DNA of 64,000 nt from Varroa destructor (taxonomy: Eukaryota > Arthropoda > Arachnida > Mesostigmata > Varroidae). Numbering within the stretch: position 1 is the first letter of the stretch; every line of letters begins with the position of its first letter. The stretch spans positions 21,631,061-21,695,060 of the forward strand of contig NW_019211456.1 of NCBI RefSeq assembly GCF_002443255.2, in the 5' to 3' direction. The notes under the pieces were generated by a model. That model made no database searches, had not been told where the DNA came from, and was given only the letters and a program-made list of their open reading frames with translations. Both the position numbers and the translations under genes were made by a program. This document shows, in pieces, positions 12,301 through 25,700 of the stretch.

Positions 12301-15300
12301 GCATTCGTCACTATGGCCCACTGCGCGTACAGATGAACTTCGCAGTCAGAATTTCGCCATTTCTTTTTTTATCAGCACATCAAACGTCTATGGATGTTTT
12401 TGGCCTTGGTCCGCCCTCGTTAAACCTTTTGTCAGTATGTTCCCTACTGATCCATATCGAAGCGCACGCACACACAGATACATACCTACATGCACACAGA
12501 CGCACACACGTACTCTGTTCCCTCTCATATCTGTTTCTATTTCGCCGACCCGCTGTGTTTGTTTGATTTAGGCCGATTGGCGAGAATACCTATCTAGCTA
12601 TCTTCTATCTGTTATGAGTGTTAGTGACACTGTTGTAAATCTTTACAACTGTTTATAATAGGTCGTTCCCTTCGCTATTAGTCGTAGTACTGTTATTATT
12701 ACAACCTCCCTGTACACGTGTGCTTGTGTACCGCTCACATTTTCTGTGCTCTGACACCTCTACATCGGCATCAACGAACGTGGTACGTTAATATCAGTAG
12801 TGGCATAGCGTGACACGTTGCGTAACCAATTGATAGATTCCGGGCAACATATAAACAGCGATGGTAAAATTCGGCAGTGAGCCTACCCTATAGATTGAGT
12901 AGCACTCAAGCTATATGCACGTATTTACCTGCTCTAGTAAAGACTCTCCCGCAATTCACCGATACGACGCTAGCAGTCGATCCCTTGTTGGCTTGGTAAG
13001 CGTTTGAAAGTGTAGCTATTGCTTAATATAGAAGAAAAAAAAAACTGTCGCGTCTTTCATATATTATTCAAAATTACTTAGTGTCCTCTAGAGGATATTG
13101 ATAGATTTTTGGGTGAAAAAGGAATTTGACATGCTACATGTAGACGCCGAGACACAAATCGTAGTGGATTGCTACAGCTTTGAAACACGTTTATATTTCA
13201 AGCATTATGAAATAAAGAGATATACAACTCCCATATGTTCAAAGTAGGTAAAGTCGGGCCAACTTGGCTTGACGCTTTAGGAAACTTCTTGTTTTTTGCG
13301 TTCCTATATATATTTTTTGTATTTTAAAATAACGTTCGTAAACTAAATATACAAGATTTTGATCGATGGCTTTCTGCCATCTTTCTGGACCCGGATCATA
13401 ATCCCATCATTTTGAGCCATTTCCCGATAACGTATTTTAATTGCATACAACACCCATTTTTTAAGGGCCTGGCCAGCATGTGTGCCTTTATCGTATAAAG
13501 TATAACGAATTTTCCTTTGAGAGGCTTTATTTCAGGTCCGAAAAAATAAGAGCATTTGAATTTTAGCACACATTTGCCACAACCAAGTCTGCCGACACCG
13601 ATGCCGACTTATACAGAATGCTACGTTCCGATCGGGGAAAACCTTAGCAGCCTAGTTTTCGTCATCCGCTGCGCCTGAAACAACACAAAAGCCAGCTCTT
13701 TGCGTTTTGGATAAACCTCCAACGTAATTAAAAGGTTTCTTTTTACTCGACGCCGAGGGTTTACGTGGCCAATTTTCATGCGGCTATTTAAAATCCAAGC
13801 AAGATTTCCATGATACAAACCGGAAAGCTCTCAATAAGACTTAGATCTAAACGCTCCAAAAATTCATCAAGATGGCTTAAAAACCAATTGCAAAGCCAAC
13901 TATCTTCTCGATTCGAGAAGAATGTCAATTAACGATTGGGTCGTTCAGACGAGCTCGAACTGTTAGACTTCTTGAACTTTTCGACTCTTTGGCTTTTCTA
14001 TGTCTTTGTACTGTGGGGTGTTTGGCCCGCTGTATACCAAAATGGGAGAATCCCTTGACGTACGGTTACTACGAAAAAAAAGTTGTCTGCGGACTAAAGA
14101 AAGAATATTTTCAAAATGACTTGCGACTGGTTTGGTTCCAAAACTGAGCACTTAATTACGGTCAACGACGGCTGCCCTAGTTATCCGTTCGCTTTCCCGT
14201 TTACCTATCGCCAAAAAATCCCTTAGTGTGTAGTGTAACTGCATAACAATCCTAGTTATACGTGACGATGTAGGCTCGAGCCTAAGCTGAGATCCAACTG
14301 CTCGATAGAATGCATAATAACGTGTGTTTCAGGTATAAATCTCAAAATAATAGACTATATTACCGTAAGCATATGTAAAAAAACGTTGAAATGTATTTTT
14401 TTGTCTACTTACAGTCTTAGAAGCAGAGAATGAGAAAAATTTGAAATTTAGACGCAACCTGTGAGACTATAAATAGAATAGCGAAAGTGAGTGAGATACA
14501 TAAAATGAGTGTTGGTGCAGTCGAACGCTCTTAGAACACCAAATCATTCTGGAAGCAATTTGCAAATACCGAGTGCGACAATCTATGTTTTTTACTTATT
14601 TTAACGATAGGCAATATAAAGAACTTCATGCCATTGGTAAATGAACACCGCTATAAATGAAGCTAGATGAAGATATGAGCATAGACCATTGAGATTTCAA
14701 ACATACAGACATCGGTGCTGGCGATCTTGACAATCGAATAAACGACCTGAAGACTTGTAGAGTCACCCCCGCTCCGACTATCACTCAAGTGTCCATGTTC
14801 ATTCAGTTCAGATAAGCGTTCCTTTGACTTGATAAACACTTAGTTCTTTTGTAATATTGTCCGGCGCCATGGAACTTCAGGTTCAACTCTAATGTTCGAA
14901 AACCCCCGACTCGTATATAGAAAAATGTAGAAACGTGTCAACGTTATGCCAAAGGCGCCGATACAATCAGCAATTCCTGCATTTCTGTGTTGCCAATATA
15001 CCATTAATTCTGGCCTTTTCGCAGGTGAATTACGAAGACGTAAAATAGACAGTTCTGATAAATCAGACAATGGTTTCCCACGATGTCATCGCCTTGTTCG
15101 CACCTTTTACATATTCTGTTGTTTCCCCATTTATATCACGTGGTAACAAAAGTGAGTGATGCAACTTGCGGATTGATCTCTTGGCCTTTGTCATCGCTAA
15201 ATACTTCTTTCATGTATTACCTAAGGGTGACGACGTAATGAAGCACCACCGCTTGAACACGGTACTTCATCATTGCGTTTCAATATTTTGCCGAACGTAA

Positions 15301-18300
15301 AAAAGTGAAGCGTGTTCATTTCCGTTGAATCCCAGGTATTCGGTTAAAGGTATAGAATTCACGTGGCCATTGTGACGTCTGTGCCCGTCATGTCAGTCGG
15401 TCGTCACTTTCTGTGAAGGCACATTTGCAGTGTATGGAAAGAAAGTGTATCATTTGTCTATTTTCCTTTTCTTCATGCACTCAATTAGACGCATAAAGAA
15501 AAGAAAAACTAAATGTTCTGACCAAGTAGACTCTAATCTATTCAATGTCAAGAAATCAGACTATTTAGAGTGACAACCATTCATTCATAGGTGGTATGGA
15601 ATTAAACGTCTTCGAAGATACGTTTTATGTCATTTTGTGTAACTTCCAAAAGGAGAATGTTACTCGTACAAATTGAATTCCCTTCTTCTATTTATTTTCT
15701 TTAATTTTGGACATAACACTGGAAATACTTTTTTATGTGGATTAATAGTTCCGTCAAAATGATACGTGATTGAAATCAGCGCCACTGTTACATATAGCAG
15801 ATAGCTTTTGTTCTATACCAGCCCTCTATCATAGCATCGTCGTTTCGTAACTACTATAAAAACACGAATTGAGAAAAAAAATGTATTCAATATTGAAGTC
15901 AATCTGGTAGCTGTTTAAATCCGTCCTTGAAAAACAAATTCTACCCCTATTTACCGGTGGTATATATAAGCTTCTTACAACACACTTCAGCCAGAACAAA
16001 AATACATGGTACTATAATCTCAGAACTTTCAGCTACAGATTTCTTTCGTATTATTCGCTATCACTTATTCGATAGTGGTTCCACTTGGAATTATGCTTTA
16101 TTGAACGCAAACAAAAACAAGGTCACCTAATTTGCTTCAACATCATTTTCCCATTTCTTGCCTTCTATCTCTCTGCATAAGCTAATAGCACATGACAAGG
16201 TTTGTGACGGATTACTTCTCAAAGGTACACCAAAACGATAGCATATTGTATTATTGGTGGAGGAATTTAAATGCTGTTGTCGAAGATATGGCGGCGTTGA
16301 CTTGGGTCCGCCCCAGCTCTCTAAGAATCTTATTTCCCATCCTCGCCCCACATGACCTCGAAACGGTTTTGTGTGACTGCCGTCCAGTGTCTTTCGTGTC
16401 GGCTCCAAAATCGAGAGTTACCAATTTGGAAGTTTTTTTTTAGAGAGATGTTTGAGTCCGTTTCCGCCGCCATTTTCCACTTTAAGAACGAGCCTTTGCT
16501 GCGACATGTGAGATAGCGAAGTGTCGAGTCACCAGTTTGGTGGCCCTTGGTGCGTCACGGCCATAGTCATGAGAAGGCGTGAATGCAAATCCAGCGCGCA
16601 ATCGCTTTAGCTGAGCCTAAGCTTCTTTGCCGCGCTCGAGTGCGTGCACTGGAACCTGAAAACCTCCATAAAGGCAGCTAGATACGGCTGAAGAGGCTGG
16701 CTCTTGTCCGCCGTCCCACTGCTTGGACAGCACTGTCACAACTGAGCCGTGGCACGTTCTTCAAACGACCGCTCGCCCGTTTCCGTATCGACGAGATGGC
16801 GACCATCCCGACAAACGAAAAGGAAGAAGACCTCTGCAGAAACTCGTACCCGATAGAGAAATAGAGACTTTGCGAGTAGGGGCGGCAGCAAAATAGAAAC
16901 AGCTCAAGCCAACAAAGGAAAGATTCTTATTTTTTAAAAGTTAGTATTTGACATTGTTTTTTTTGCGTTGAATGTTGGCTAGTGCTAACATCAACACTCT
17001 AACCATTTGTGATCGTTGTACCTATTTCAGGCGTTATGGTAAATTATAAGCTTATAAAAACCGAAAAAAGAATTTTATCAGTTGTTAACGCCAACGGTTA
17101 ACCGTTCGGATGATTTGCGAGAGTGGGGGTTAAGGATAAGCTGTGACTGAGTACTATGTAAGACAGTAGCACATCCATTTGTCCACCAGAACTTGCCAGA
17201 AGGTAACATAATTTTAACAACTACAGTTCCTTAAGGGTTTTGTCTTTAACTTATTGATTGGTTGAGTGTATAGAAGCGATGCAAATTATACGGCCCATTG
17301 TATTCCAGTCCAGTTTGTCTTCTATTGCTATATAGGAGAGGGTTAGAAGGAACATTGGCTATATTCTGCCACACGTTGCTATCCTTTCGTACATTGAGAT
17401 TTAACTAATTGCGAAACTGAAAATTGTATTTAAGGCTACACTTAAAAATCCCCTAGGAGTACAAGTTACTTCTGATTAGTCTTTTTTTTTTTTAGCAGCA
17501 CTTTATGTATACCTACAATAAGGTCTTTTCAATAGTAGTGGACATCGGCAACCAGGCCCTATCGCTAGCGTAATATTTACAGCCATTCGGGTAGCTAAGT
17601 TATTTATCATAAAGCAATGCCTACTAGTAGGCTTCTGCAGTACAGAAATATAGAAGACAACTTCTGAGGTCGCGCTAGCCTAAATCAGGTCGATCCAACA
17701 ATGATCTCGAATTGCTTGACTGGGTGTCTACCTACTTTCCTTTACCACGACGATCGAGATTGATAAGCTTCTACTCGCTCCTGTGGCAATGTGATCTTTC
17801 CGTCCTGATAGGAATATCGATGAGATCGCGCAGCCCTCCTCTTTCAATAGCAGGCGCTGTCATAGTGGGTAATCGCCCACCCATTTACCCGCCCCAAACA
17901 GTAGACACTTTCCTTCTTTTCGAGTCGAAATTTCTTCTATTGCACCAAAAATCAAGTTTGCCGAAAGAAAAGTGTAGGATACAGTTTAAAATTTCATATT
18001 CAAGCACGGATCGTCATTAGTGTCGTTTATCTCAGCGAACATCGTATTCCAGTTATCCTTGCACTTTCACGCGTTTTCGGCATCCAGCGGCCGCAACATT
18101 ATTGGGGCAAATTACCAATGCTAACTTTGTCCGTAAGTAACTAACACCACTCAACTTACTTATAGGAAACCTCGAGTTAAACCTTCGTATCGGGCCGCAT
18201 TAAACACGTTGTAGATCAAGTTGGGACGAACCGATGAGCATGTTTAGCAATCACTACGCGCTTTCTAGTAATTTACACCTTGAAATCATCCTATAAAAAA

Positions 18301-18677
18301 AGTCATCAGAATACCTGTAACTAGTTCAAAGGAGATGAAAGGTTTGCCAAAAGCAAGAAATTTTTTTCTTTCTCATCACCAGAAATATTTGGAAATAATT
18401 GCGTACTCCAGCATATGAACTGGGACGGTTTTTTATTATCTTGTTAGCGACACTCTTTAAAGTTACTTTCCGCGAATTGTGTGAGACAACTTCCACTGCT
18501 TTTAACTTCTATGGTGTACGCGCAGAGTATTTGACCATTCGTGCATATCATAACTATATGTATATATATCTCCATGTATGCGATCTACTTGTCGATGGTT
18601 ATTCACTAAATACGCATCGCTCAAGAAAGATGTGCCAACGCGGGCATGTTCCTTACTATGTAATATATTATTATACG
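9378..18677. other. Long stretch without a supportable gene
   Basis: I see only short background ORFs. Small structures include a 7-bp stem-loop at 9991-10011 (arms cgtttcc / ggaaacg), the CA-rich tract at 12464-12510, a 12-bp palindrome (tcctctagagga) near 13084 and an imperfect 10-bp stem at 15238-15270. The patch 16260-16900 is GC-richer but gives no convincing frame with splice support. Introns or intergenic DNA are equally possible. Confidence 0.4.
12464..12510. repeat. CA-rich low-complexity tract
   Basis: Imperfect CA/CG/CATA repeats (cacgcacacacag, gcacacagacgcacacac). Simple-sequence DNA. Confidence 0.85.
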
Positions 18678-18720
18678 GAAGCAAATATTATATTATACCG
18701 TATAATACAATATTTGCTTC
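18678..18720. repeat. Near-perfect 43-bp palindrome (cruciform candidate)
   Basis: The left arm 18678-18698 and right arm 18700-18720 are 21-nt reverse complements with a single mismatch, separated by one base. The arms start and end with gaagcaaat / atttgcttc, so this is not merely a TA run. There is almost no loop, which favours a cruciform or a recently formed palindrome over a microRNA-type hairpin. Confidence 0.9.
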
Positions 18721-18934
18721 ATTAATTTCCCTGACTTTCGACACCCTATTGCTACCGCAGATGACGACCGAAGATGCTGAAGCCTCTTTTGTAGCAGTTG
18801 GCTACTATTTGACTCCGCCACCATCAGCACTAAAGGCCGCGTTGCCGTGATATTTCACCGAACATCAACTGACTAGATCTCTCAACTTCCCCGCTGGTTC
18901 TCCCAGTCCTGTTCAGCGGTGCGAGTAGGCTGCA

Positions 18935-19217
18935 ATGCGTGCAGTGGCGTTTCGTGTATTTACTACGGGTCTCAGCTCAAAGAACCGCTCCCGATTTCTC
19001 TTCATTCCCAACTCTCGTTTCAATGGTACGATGGGTCAAAGACTTTTCTATCCACTTGCTGCCGCGAAACCCCTCTCGATTCTCTCTTGTGCCTCCGTTC
19101 GGGGTAGCGCCGGGATTGCAATGCTCTTGGTCGTCACGATGTCTACGCGGCGTTCGGGCGTTCCCCTACTGCAGCAGCAGCAGCGTTGGAATTGCCGCTT
19201 AGACTGGGGTTTCCTCA
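18935..19217 (+). CDS. Candidate first coding exon, product unknown
   Basis: The frame starts at an ATG (gcaATGCGTG) and runs about 94 codons to a good donor, A|GTGAGC, at 19218. The predicted N-terminus (MRAVAFRVFTTGLSSKNRSR) is rich in Arg and Ser with no acidic residue for roughly the first 90 positions. This would fit a mitochondrial targeting region, but it also follows from the C/T-rich strand. A CAG run near 19170 gives four glutamines. Two other plus frames and one minus frame are open in the same GC-rich patch. Its exit phase (1) does not match the entry phase (2) of the exon starting at 19343, so I do not join them. Confidence 0.2.
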
Positions 19218-19342
19218 GTGAGCGTCCCTGTGCCATTGTATGTCGCTATGTTTGCCTGCTTTATCACTTCGTCCTCTTTTTCCAGCGTCTTGTGTCGTCT
19301 GCTCTTCCTCTCCTTCGTTCCTTTGCGGCTTTTTTTTGCGAG

Positions 19343-19667
19343 CCGTGGTGATCTTTCTGAGGTTTTCGCAAACTCTTGCTCTGTATGCGATTCACTGACA
19401 ACAAACGAAGCAAATTGCTTCGTTAACGTCTCAACTCCTATTGATGCTCCAACGCCTGCGAGTGCACGACCACTGCAGCAGGTTCAGGCGTTAAATACTC
19501 AGAAAAAATACTCAGAAATCTTCGGCGTTAGGTGCGGGGTAGGTGAAAAAGACAGAAAAGAAGAGGAGGTTACCGGGTTGCGCCTGATTTTGCCAGCTAG
19601 GCCCATCTTCAATAACGCCCGAGAATTGCGATTGTACAATTTTTCACCTTTATTGAACTCAAGTTAA
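19343..19667 (+). CDS. Candidate terminal exon, product unknown
   Basis: A very long pyrimidine tract (about 19285-19338) ends in gcgag, and a frame opens directly after it and runs to TAA at 19665-19667, about 107 codons. Composition is protein-like: it begins RGDLSEVFANSCSVCDSL, continues with a Thr/Pro/Ala linker (TPIDAPTPASARPL) and a lysine/glutamate cluster (GEKDRKEEEV), and ends LLNSS. No domain is recognised. The acceptor with its long polypyrimidine tract is the main evidence; no upstream partner exon with matching phase was found. Confidence 0.3.
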
Positions 19668-22539
19668 ATCAATCGAAAGGCTTATCCTCAAACTTATTGT
19701 TGAAATAGAATAGTTCGGAATCCATTGTTTGATCTTACTCAAAATGCACAAAAGCCCTTTATTCAGATTTGCTCGATGAAAATGCATTCGCTATCAGCCT
19801 GCAGCGTGTTGGTATGGTGGTGGTAAAGATAAAACAAACATGATGACCTGCGCGACATTTTTGCCGTTATACTAGATTAGCCAATGGTGTAATAGGGACT
19901 TTCTATTTAGAATTGATAATTTTACGTTTAAAACTGCTTGGGACAATCATGTCTTCAAAACTGCTAACTACATAGTAAGTAAGCTGCGTGATAGTAAAAC
20001 CTTAGCAGGTTCGGAAAAGCTGTTCCACCAAAACTATTTACCTTAGATTAAATACACAAATGACTTTGCGTTTTTTTGTTTCATTAAGTTGCTAACTCTA
20101 CAAGCATAATTACTTGGGTATTAAATCTCCAAATTTGTGTCTTTGCTAAAACGTCACAACTCCATCTGTAGTATATGAATTCTAGATGCTACCGCAAGTC
20201 TGCCTACCTGCAGCTTTTTATTTCTGCTGCTGCATTTGACTCGTGCATGAAGTCTGGGCGCGGCTGAGTAGGCTTTTCAAATGGTCGTATTCAGTCATGA
20301 GACAGTTATAAAGGCAGTAAACGTTTGTACTTAACAACCTGTGATAATGAAAAGTACGAATGAAGTGACCATACCCTATCAAAGATCTTTCCTCTGAATG
20401 GCGGTTGAAAAAAAGGCCAATTTAAGGCAGGTCGCTTTGCATCATTCCGACCATTGGTTTGAACCATCTCAATACGTTGCCGTTTTACGTCAGTCGAATT
20501 TATCCACTACCGCGTCTAGGACTCACTTAGACAGACTTAGGTACAGCTTGGACCGGTGCTAACATTAGCCATAGATAGCAAGTGCTTCGATGTCTTCGAC
20601 GGCGCTCTCGTAGCTGATAGAGGCCGCTATTAAGGGGCCGAAGGACGAGATATTTGTGAGGCGGTTTAGCAGCGAGGATCGCGTATAAGTCGTCTTCGTC
20701 GTTGTTCCAGTGGCGTATGACATACGGTTGTGATCACATCCTCCAACCACTGTTGACTGGCTGTTTTGCAATGCTATAGACAGCCACAATAATGCTCTAT
20801 GCTTATTTTCTCTGCGCAGGTCGCGTAAGCACGTAAGATGGTAGCAGAAGAGTAGACGAAGGGAAGATTCGGTCAGTTCAGACACTGGCGATCAACTGAG
20901 AAAGCCAAGAATTAGAATAAAAAAATGAGAACGGCATAGCCCGTACGCGAGTACACACGCTGACATTCACAACAGATACAGGCACTCTCATGCTAGTTGA
21001 AATGCATCGCTGGGTAGTTTTGCAAGGTGGGGCATAAGAACAACAAGTGAATTGCCGTCGTTGTTGTCTGAACGGCCGTTATAGAGACCTGAACGGCAGA
21101 GGTCGGCCCACTGGTTGATCGATGACTGCTACATAATGGATGACTACGATAAAGCATGGCTCAACACACCAAAGAGGAGGGAAAAAGGTTTTGGTGTGGA
21201 CGGACTGCCATGATATTGAACGCGATAATTTGCTATTGGGCAAGGCACGTCAAATATTTAGTGCTATCGTGTATGTAAGCGAGCGTATAGTAAGTTCCTT
21301 TTAGTTACACTGTACGCTGGCTGGGCATGGTGTCGCGGTACGGAGGGTCGTTGGAATGGAAGGCCACAGACGAATCTAAAGGCCATGTGAAGAAAGGATA
21401 TCGTTATATTGATAAGAACTGCCTTCAAAGTGTGTGTTTTTTTTATATGCTAATCGCCGGGAGAGGTGAGTAAACCTGAAAAGTTTTTTGAAGCTCCTCA
21501 ACAAATGTAAGGATGGGCGTATTCTGACCTTAAAATGTAACTGCGTTATTTGTACAACTAAATAAAGTGTATCAGTAATACTTCAATATAGAATCTATAC
21601 TCTTCTCAGTTTTTAATTAAATAACGTTCATCTCAAGAAAACTTTACCATCATAACCTTACTTGCACCAGCCTAGAGGTAATGTAACCCAACAAGATACG
21701 GCCTGTCATAAGCAAAAGGAAAGTTCTATAGTTCTTCACCATAAACCCCGTACAAGCTTAACTTTTTAGTTCATGTTTAGGCTCTTTTCGAAAGCAGTGT
21801 CTTCTTTTTCTATGCATACATTATTCAGTGCTGTGTGTTTCGGCCTTATTTTTTTAGGTGTCTGCAGCTCATATATCTTTGATAATCAGCAAATGCGGAA
21901 AAAAAACGAGTGCACGAAACATGTGACAGTTCTGCTCTTATCGGTTTTTATCAGTTAGCAGTTATTGCCAACAAGTTGTTATACAATTTATATACAATAT
22001 TCTAATATCTGCTTCTTTTCATTTAACCACACATGTCATGTAGTATATATAATTAACAGGTCTAGGTCTAGCAGTATCCCTGGCTCAACTAGAAATTCAG
22101 CCGTCCAAGACACTGCACCGACATCTATATGTGATATGATTCGACATTATTCAATTAATCTTAGGTAGTTAGTGTTTTTCGAAATAGTGACATTATTTCT
22201 AAGTATTAGCCAAGTATTTTTGTGTTCAGCGAAGTTTTTCACTGAATCATATCCAATCTAATTGGGTTAATTATACATATACGAATAACACGACTAAATG
22301 TCATCCACCTTGTCTATATTACCACATTGTGAAATCCTTGATAGTAATCTTCAGTGAGTCGCATCACATTGGAGACAAACTGAGGCCCCTTTAAGGATCT
22401 ATTTTCGTCTTCAACGACAACAATGACTGCGATCAGTACCCTTGCGTCAGATACATTATACTATAGGCAAGCCATCTACCGACGTAGGCGCGGTATAACC
22501 ACTCCCATAGCTATTATCTCATTGCCGTGCTTATGGCTC
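19668..22539. other. No supportable gene
   Basis: Only background ORFs are seen (the longest is a minus-strand 106-codon ORF at 20565-20885, without obvious splice support). A short direct repeat (ctgaacggc) occurs twice near 21070 and 21090. Confidence 0.4.
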
Positions 22540-22725
22540 CTACGTAAAGTAGTCGTCGAATACATGAGGAGCCGAAAGTCTTGCGGATAGCGTAGGTCCG
22601 GTTGAAGCGCCGGAGGTCTGCGAATAGGGAGGATATAGCGCTAGTGCTTCGTGGTCCGACGGATCTGAGGCTCGCTTAGGCCTTAACCAGTGTTTAAAGC
22701 AAACTGTCAAACTATCGTTTCCAAG
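22540..22725 (-). CDS. Weak candidate terminal exon
   Basis: A 61-codon open frame on the minus strand ending in TAG at 22542-22540. The codons are purine-first and Ser/Pro/Thr/Ala-rich (SDPSDHEALALYPPYSQTSG, ending VFDDYFT). An AG after a C-poor stretch could serve as acceptor, but no strong polypyrimidine tract precedes it. The length is not significant; it is kept for its codon pattern only. Confidence 0.15.
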   Translation of the reverse strand, partial: LGNDSLTVCFKHWLRPKRASDPSDHEALALYPPYSQTSGASTGPTLSARLSAPHVFDDYFT

Positions 22726-25700
22726 TTACAAAAGAACAAAGCAGCCTTGAAAATAGACCGTGTAAGGAGACGGCAGCCGTCACGAGTTCCCAACCAAACA
22801 CGGCCTAAGTGGGGATCAAGATGAGAACAATTTCTTTAAAAACCGCTGGGGTTAAACGGTATGAAGCAGTCAATTTCTTTGCCAGAGGGGTTAATAGCCC
22901 AACCTTGGATCTCGTGGGTTGCTGGGTTCCTCCTGGAATTGTTTAAGGAACAGCAAACGCCTGCCCGCATGAATGGGTTCGTAGGTATTTTGTGGTTGAA
23001 TCCTCTGTGACTTGAGCTACGGATTTTGTTAATGATCGACTCCCGACTGATTTTCTCTCATGAGACGGAAAATTCACAAAATAGATGTTAATATAATATG
23101 TTCGTTCAATTATACGACTAGAGCATTTCGCGTACTGGCCGTGCTTACATACTGTTCAAACGTAACGTGAGAAAATATTAAATTAGAGGACATTCCTACA
23201 CTAATAATGATAAACTTTGAAACGACATCGCACATTGTAGCATAGACACACACATCGGCAATAAACCTCAAGCCATGGCACCGTTGGATGTACTATTGTT
23301 TGAATAGAAGGGGTTATTTATTTCATCTTTGTTCTTATGACATGCTCATTTTGAGACTTATGTGGATAATGGAGCTGTTTTTAGGATATGGCATTGAAAA
23401 TATTCGCTTCATTGTATCCAAATCTTGTGCTGCTGTGTTTGAGGTAATATTTGAACCAGTTACGAATCACGGCCTAAGTATACGTGGTCCTAAATATAGT
23501 GGGTGAGCGTCTCACTAGGGGCCCACTTTAGCGGTAAAGCGCGGTCTGTATACAGCATTCGCCTACAACCTTCTCAAAAGTACCTTTGGCTGTTTTGGCC
23601 AGTCAAGGACCCTAATATAGAGACAAACCGGGTAGTGGCATAAAATCGTCACGTTGGTTGATGCGTTTAGTAGCTTTAGCTAAAAAAAACAGCGTACCCT
23701 ATCAGCTGATTCGCAATTGTGGACGGCAAGCTTGAAAATGTAAATGCCATAAGCATAGGCATAAACGACTTACTCTGTTGTGACCTCACACTTAATTGGC
23801 GTTGAGCGCGGATCTTTAATCAGTATAAACAAAGGATATGCGCCTCGCTGTATCATCCTCTTCGTAACCGAAATGTTTCAAATCCATATAGACTACCATA
23901 TGTTCTCAAACTTAGCCTATCCATCCCTTCCAAGAGACTATCCTCTTCCTAACCTACCTTGTTCTATGTATATCTGTATGTGTATATGTCTATCATACTT
24001 ATCCTATTAAATAAGAAGTATAACGACATGTGTCAACAAATGTATTTATATCTGCGAAGGAGAACAGTCGAAGTATTAGAAGCAAACGTGTGCCAGTGGA
24101 CAACGCTGGATACTAATTTTGTCGATGATGTCGCCTTACATGGATACATGTGTTGTTACCGGTGTCCGCCTATTGAATTTGTATTGTCTTTATACACCCA
24201 GTTAGAAGATAAGTAAAATGAAGCATATCTGTATTGCTTAATCGAACAAATCAGATCAGCTAGATTGGGCGGGCGTACGTATGTCGGACAAGTTACAGCA
24301 GGCGTCATCAAGCTTATTTCGACATAAGTAAAGACGAACAAGTCTGAACGAACGCCCAAGCCGGCCTTAACTACTCTATCAACCTATCTGTATATCGTTT
24401 ATGCTTACGTGTATAAAGCAGTCTGACTCTTAATTGCCATGCGATACATTTTGTTCTACATTAACCACACCTGTTTCCAGTATTGATTTTCTAGAACCAG
24501 ACATAAACGAGATAGATATATCTAGCCAAAGCATGTTTTTCGGATTAAATGAACACAAAAATGCTTTTATATAAATAGATTTTAAAAGAGCATTACATGG
24601 ATCGCGCGATCACTGTATTTTTGGGCCGCCTTAATGCGGCTTTATCATACCGTTTGTTCCAGCAGTATTGAACGCGTAGGAAATTGCTTATTATTCCTGT
24701 TTATATTTTTTAATTCGCAGTTTTTAGTATGTACTAAAAGCGGTATTTTTTAGCGGTCGTGTGTATTTGGTACAACTACCATGCACCGCGGTTACAGCTT
24801 CAATACTAGATCCAAGTCACTCACTAGTTGTTTTTGTAATATTCCTCCTTTAATTTGCAAATTACTTTTGAACAGTAATTTGTAAAATGGTACAGTAAAC
24901 AGTAAAATGGTACTGCTAGGTATATGCATACGCAGGTGCCGCTCAAATACACTACACATAAAAAATTGTAACGTAATTAAATTTTGTGTTGAAGGCAAGC
25001 CAAAACGGTGAAAATGCAAGGGATCAAAACCCGCGAAAAGTCTTAAAAAAGCTAACCGTTGGCCCAATTGGTAGCTAATATTTTACTCTTCAGAATGGTG
25101 GTTTTATCCAGGTGTCTCAAAAATGGCTTCCTGAGCCCCTTTTGAGGGATTCTTTGGCCTTCAAATCGAAACCTTATTGTGTATTTCCGGTTTGCCTTAT
25201 GGAAATTTTTCAGCCATTTTTTAAAAATCACGCAAAAGCTGACAATAACGTAGACCATCAATTTCGGGCGAAAAAGATAGTTTTTGGTTTTGTTTACCGA
25301 TTCGCCTCGAATGAGGACATTGGGTAATAGCTAATCTTCTCTTTCTAATCTTAGTGCAAATTCTTAAAACGACATACTGTTTTTCCCTATGGCGACCTTA
25401 TTGTTCTGTTCTTTCTATTCTCTCTGTTCAGTTCTCTCGACCTGACTTTCTTCTGATACCAAGAGTAGCGGATGAACGCATACTTACTCAGATAAACAGC
25501 CCGCCAAAGTTTCGCCAGATTTAGACGCCACAGCGTATATATTACGTATGTATATAATATTTATAAGAAATATAGTTTTAGCGATCAAAGGTAAATCAGT
25601 TTTACTAATCTAAATATATATAGATAGGTATTTTAGTACATGTCTTTCAGAGCGTACATCAGCAGAACTGAAAGTTAGTGTCAACTGGTGTGATACCTTT

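Noticed and set aside
18935..19667. Joining the two plus-strand candidates at 18935-19217 and 19343-19667 into one gene
   Set aside because: Exit phase 1 and entry phase 2 are incompatible, and the alternative frame hits a stop soon after the junction.
23521..23575. D-arm-like sequence (tttagcggtaaagcgcgg)
   Set aside because: No anticodon stem of correct spacing and no T-arm.
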